A stretch of DNA of 64,000 nt from Streptomyces seoulensis. GTDB lineage: Bacteria > Actinomycetota > Actinomycetes > Streptomycetales > Streptomycetaceae. A model generated the notes under the pieces. That model saw only the letters and a list, made by a program, of their open reading frames with translations, made no database searches and was not told the origin of the DNA. This document shows, one piece after another, positions 42,901 to 48,900 of the stretch. Location of the stretch: contig CP054936.1 of NCBI GenBank assembly GCA_013364255.1, positions 310,001-374,000 of the forward strand, read 5' to 3'. The first letter of the stretch is position 1; every line of letters begins with the position of its first letter. A program made the position numbers and the translations under genes.

Positions 42901-45900
42901 CCGGCCGATGTCGGCTATTCCCTGGCCACCGCGCGGGCGACGCTGGAACACCGCGCCGTGGTGATCGGCGCCACCGACGAGGAGCGGTCCGCCGGTCTGG
43001 AGTCCCTCGCGGGTGGTGCGCCCGCGGAGAACGTCATCGAGGGGGTCGCGTCCGCCGGGGGCAAGGTGGTCTTCGTGTTCCCCGGACAGGGCTCGCAATG
43101 GGCGGGCATGGGAGCCGGCCTCCTCGACACCTCACCGGTCTTCGCCCAATGGATCGACCGCTGCCAACAAGCCCTCGCCCCCTACACCGACTGGTCCCTC
43201 ACCGACATCCTCCGCGACCCCGACGCCCCCCTCCACCGCGTCGACATCGTCCAACCCGCCCTCTGGGCCGTCATGGTCTCCCTCGCCCACACCTGGCGCG
43301 CCCACGGCATCCACCCCGACGCCGTCATCGGCCACTCCCAAGGAGAAATAGCCGCCGCCACCGTCGCCGACATCCTCACCCTCGACGACGCCGCCCGCAT
43401 CGTCGCCCTCCGCAGCCAACTCATCGCCCACCACCTCGCCGGCAACGGCGCCATGGCCTCCATCGCCCTCCCCGCCACCACCCTCCACCACCACCTCCAA
43501 CACCACCCCGACCTCACCATCGCCGCCCACAACGGCCCCACCACCACCGTCATCGCCGGCCCCACACCCAGCCTCGAAACCCTCCTCACCCACCTCGAAC
43601 AACAAGGCACCCGCGTCCGCCGCATCCCCGTCGACTACGCCTCCCACACCCCCGAAGTCGAAACCATCCACACCCAACTCCACACCGCACTCGCCCCCAT
43701 CACCCCCCGCAACAGCCCCATCACCTTCCACTCCACCGTCACCGCCACCCCCCTCGACGGCACCCACCTCACCCCCGACTACTGGTACCGCAACCTCCGC
43801 AACCCCGTCCTCTTCCACCCCACCGCCCACACCCTCATCACCCACCACCACACCACCTTCATCGAACCCAGCCCCCACCCCGTACTCACGGCTCCGCTGG
43901 CGGAGACCTCCGACGCCATCACGGTGATCGGCACCCTGCGCCGGAACGAGGGCACACTCGCCCGGCTGCTCACGTCCGTGGCGCAGGCGTGGGTGGGCGG
44001 CCTGCCCGTCGACTGGGCCGATCAGTATCCGGGCGCGCGGCGGGTCCCCCTGCCGACCTACCCCTTCCAGCGCACCCGGTACTGGATGGAAGGGCGCGGC
44101 GCCGGCGTCGCCGATCTCGCGGCGGCCGGGCAGACGGCGCTCGACCATCCGTTGCTGTCGGCGCGGATCGACCACCCCGACGGCCGGGAGACGCTGTTCA
44201 CCGGGCGGATCGCCCTCGAACGGCAGCCGTGGCTGGCCGATCACTCCGTCGCCGGGGTGACGCTGCTGCCGGGTACGGCCCTGCTGGAGATGGCCGTGCG
44301 GGCCGGTGACGAGGTCGGCTGCGACCGGGTGGACGAGCTTGCCCTCATGGCGCCGCTGGTGGTGCCCGAGAACGGCGGTGTCCACGTGCGGGTGCGGGTT
44401 TCCCCGCCGCGGGACGGACGGCATGAGCTCGCGGTGTACGCGCGGCCGGAGGACGCGCTCAAGGGCGATGCGTGGACGCTGTACGCGAGCGGCGCCCTGT
44501 CGCGATCGGCCGCGGCGCCCGAGCCGGTGTCCGCGCAGTGGCCGCCGTCCGATGCGGCACCCGTGCCCGTGGAGTCCTGGTACCGGGACCTGGCGGGGCG
44601 GGGATACGCGTACGGGCCGGCCTTCCAGGGGCTGCGCGCGCTGTGGAGCCGCGACGGCGAGGTGTTCGCCGAGGTCGCTCTGCCCGAGGAACAGCTCGCC
44701 GCGGCAGCGCGGTTCACGCTGCATCCGGCCCTGCTCGACGCGGCCGCGCAGACCGTGCTGTCGGCCGCCTTCGCCGCGACGGGAGCGCCGTCCGTGCTGC
44801 CCTGGGAGTGGCGGGACTTCACGGTGTACGCCTCGGGCGCCACCGCGGCGCGCGTCCACCTGCGGGCCGTGAGCCCGACCGAGGCCCGGCTCTCCGTCCT
44901 GGACTCCGCCGGAATGCTGATCGCCGAGGCCGGGGCGCTCATGCTGCGGCCGGTGGACTTCGCCGAGATCGCCCGTCTGGGCGCCGGCGACGGCGGGCCG
45001 CTGCGCGTGGACTGGAGCGAGTTCACCCCGGCGTCGGCGGCGCTCGCCGACGACGTCACGCACCTGGACGTCCTCGACGCGGCCGGCGTCTCCTCGCTGG
45101 CCGCCGGCCTCACCGCCGAGGACGGACCCGAACCGCCCTCGCTGGTCTTCGCCCGACTGGACCGGGGGCGCGAGGGGAGCGTAGGGCTCTCGGCGGAGGC
45201 CGCGCATGCGGCGGTTCGGCGGACACTGCTGCTGCTCCAGGCGTGGCTCGCGGAGCCCGCTCTTGAGGAGTCCCGACTCGTCCTCGTCACGCGCCGATCC
45301 GTATCGGCGCTGCCGAGCGACCCCGTCGACCCCTGGTCGGCCACGGTGTGGGGCATGGTGCGGTCGGCGCAGACGGAACACCCGGGCCGGTTCGTGCTCG
45401 CCGACGTCGACGGTGACGAGACCTCCGAGCAGGTCCTGCCGATCGCCGTCGCCGGCGGGGAGCCGCAGGTGGCGATCCGCCGGGGGAACACGCTGCGTCC
45501 CGGGCTGGTGCGGACGGCTGCCGAGAAGACCGCGATGACGCCGGACGACTCCTCCGGAACCGTGCTGATCACCGGCGGTACCGGCACACTCGGCCGCGAA
45601 GTGGCCCGGCATCTGGTCGCCGCGCACGGTGTACGGCACCTGCTCCTGCTCAGCCGGCAGGGGCCGGACGCGGAGGGTGCGCGGGAGCTGATCGCCGAAC
45701 TCCGCGGCGCCGGCGCCCAGGTGGAGGTCGTGGCGGGCGACGCCACCGACCGCGACGGACTGGCCCGGCTGTTCGAGGAGGCCCGGGGGAACCACCCGGT
45801 GACCGCGGTGGTCCACGCGGCCGGGGCGCTCGCCGACGGTGTTCTCACCTCCCTCACCTGGGACCAGGTCGCACACGTGCTCCGTCCGAAGATCGACGCG

Positions 45901-48900
45901 GCCGCGCACCTGCATGAGCTGACGAGCCGGCCCGAGGTGCGCCGTTTCATCCTCTTCTCCTCGGCCGCCGGGGTGCTCGGCTCGGCCGGGCAGGCCGCCT
46001 ACGCGGCGGCGAACGCGTTCCTCGACGCGCTCGCTCAGCACCGGCGCGACCAGGGTCTGGCCGCAGTCTCGCTGGCGTGGGGGCTGTGGGCCGAGCGCAG
46101 CGCGCTGACCGGCGCGTTGACGGACGCGGATGTCCGCCGGTTGTCGGCACTGGGCATCGCCCCCCTGTCGACCGACGCCGCGCTCGCGTCGTTCGATCTG
46201 GCCTGGCGCGGTGCCTGCCCGGCGAGCGTCGTCCCGCTGCGGGTGGACTCCGCGGCACTGGCCGCGCTGGGCGGACCGGTGCCGCCGATGATGCGCGGCC
46301 TGGTCCACCTGCCGGTTCGCCGGACGGCGGCGGCGCCACGGTCGGAGGACGGCGCCGGGCCGTTGGCGGACCTTCCCGCGGACCGGCGGTCCGCGGCCCT
46401 GCTCGACCTTGTGCGCACCAGGGCGTCCGCGGTGCTGGGGCACGGCTCGGCCGACCGGATCCCTTCCCACCAGGCGTTCCGGGAACTCGGCTTCGACTCA
46501 CTCGCCGCCGTCGACCTGCGCAACCGGCTCAACCAGGCGACCGGGCTCCGGCTGCCCGCCACGATCGTGTTCGACCATCCCAGTCCGGCCGCGCTGGCCG
46601 GCCATCTCGAGGAGACGCTGTACGGGCGGCGGTCGGTGGAGCCCTCCGTCACCGTAGCGGCCGTCGCACCGGACGACGACCCGGTGGTCATCGTCTCGAT
46701 GAGCTGCCGCTTTCCGGGCGGCAGCAGCTCACCGGAAGCGTTGTGGGACCTGATCTCCGCCGAGGGCGACGCGGTGACGTCCATGCCGACCGACCGCGGC
46801 TGGTCCCCCAAGGCCCTGTACGACCCGACCGGCGGCAGGCCGGGTTCGGTGATCTCCACCGAGGGCGCCTTCCTGGCCGAGGCGGCCGACTTCGACGCGG
46901 ATCTCTTCGGGATCTCTCCGCGCGAGGCGCTGGCGATGGACCCGCAGCAGCGGCTGCTGCTGGAAGCCTCGTGGGAGGCGTTCGAGCGCGCGGGGATCGA
47001 TCCGACGTCGTTGCGCGGCAGTCGTACCGGGGTGTTCGCGGGGGTGATGTACCACGACTACGGCGCCCGTCTGACCGATGTGCCTCCTGAGGTGGAAGGC
47101 TATGTGATCAACGGCAGTGCGGGCAGCGTGGCATCGGGCCGGGTCGCCTACACCTTCGGCCTGGAAGGCCCGGCCGTCACGATCGACACCGCCTGCTCCT
47201 CGTCGCTGGTCGCCCTGCACCTGGCCGCCGGCGCCCTGCGCAACGGCGAATGCACCCTGGCCCTGGCCGGCGGCGTCACCGTCATGTCCACGCCCGCCCC
47301 GTTCGTGGAGTTCAGCCGGCAGGGCGGGCTGGCCCCCGACGGCCGGTGCAAGGCCTTCTCCGCCGCCGCCGACGGAACCGGCTGGGGCGAAGGAGTGGGA
47401 CTCCTCGTCCTGGAACGCCTCTCCGACGCCCGGCGCCACGGCCACCCGGTGCTGGCGATACTGCGGGGTTCGGCCGTCAACCAGGACGGCGCCTCCAACG
47501 GCCTCACCGCACCCAACGGCCCCTCCCAACAGCGCGTCATCCGCCAGGCACTGGAGAACGCCGGGCTGCGTCCCGACGAGGTGGACGCCGTCGAGGCCCA
47601 CGGCACCGGCACCCGCCTCGGCGACCCCATCGAGGCGCAGGCGCTGCTGGCCGCCTACGGACAGGACCGCGAACAGCCGCTGTGGCTGGGCTCGGTGAAG
47701 TCCAACATCGGTCACACCCAGGCCGCCGCGGGTGTGGCGGGTGTGATCAAGATGGTGATGGCGATGCGGCACGGCACGCTCCCGCGTACCCTCCACGCCG
47801 ACGAACCGACCCCGCACGTCGACTGGTCGGCGGGCGCCGTCTCCCTGCTCACCGAGCAACAGCCCTGGCCCGACCACGACCGGCCCCGCCGCGCCGGTGT
47901 CTCCTCCTTCGGCGTCAGCGGCACCAACGCCCATGTCATCCTCGAACAACCGCAGGTCGTCGAAGCGCGCGCCGAGTCGGCGGACATCGTTCCGCCCTCG
48001 GTCCCGTGGGTGATCTCGGCGCGTGACGAGAAGGCGTTGCGGGCCGCGGCGGGCCGACTGGCCGAACGGGCACGGGACGAGGACGCCGTACTCGACACCG
48101 CCCACTCACTCGTGACCAGCCGGGCCCTGCTCACCGAACGGGCCGTGATCGTCTGCGAAGACCCCGACACCCGCCGACAAGCCCTGGAAACCTTCGCCGC
48201 CGGCCACGACAGCCCCCACGTGATCACCGGACGCGCATCCGACGAAGCAACCCTCACCATGGTCTTCTCCGGCCAGGGCAACCAACGCCCCGGCATGGGA
48301 CGCGAACTCTACGACACCTACCCCGCCTACGCCGACGCCTTCGACACCGCCTGCACCGCACTCGACCCCCACCTCGACCACCCCCTCCACGACATCATCC
48401 ACGGCACCCACACCCACCTCCTCAACCAAACCCAATACACCCAACCCGCCATCTTCGCCCTCCAAACCGCCCTCTACCGCCTCTACGAACACTGGGGCAT
48501 CACCCCCCACACCGTCACCGGCCACTCCATCGGCGAAATCACCGCCGCCCACATCACCGGCATCCTCACCCTCCAAGAAGCCGCCACCCTCATCACCCAC
48601 CGCGCCCACCTCATGCAACAACTCCCCCCAGGCGGCGCCATGGTCGCCATCAACATCACCGAACAAGAAATACAACCCCACCTCACCGGCCACGAACACA
48701 CCACCGCCATCGCCGCCATCAACAGCCCCACCTCACTCGTCCTCTCCGGACTCCACACCACCCTCACCACCATCACCAACAACCTCCCCCACCACCGCAC
48801 CACCTGGCTCAACGTCTCCCACGCCTTCCACTCCCCCCTCATGCAACCCACCCTCCACCAACTCCACCACACCACCCAACAACTCAACCCCCAACCCCCC

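Noticed and set aside
43132..46470. Minus-strand open frame of over 1100 codons opposite PKS modules 2
   Set aside because: It is the antisense of PKS codons that avoid the stops on that strand; the Gly/Val/Glu-rich stretch mirrors the C-rich AT block.
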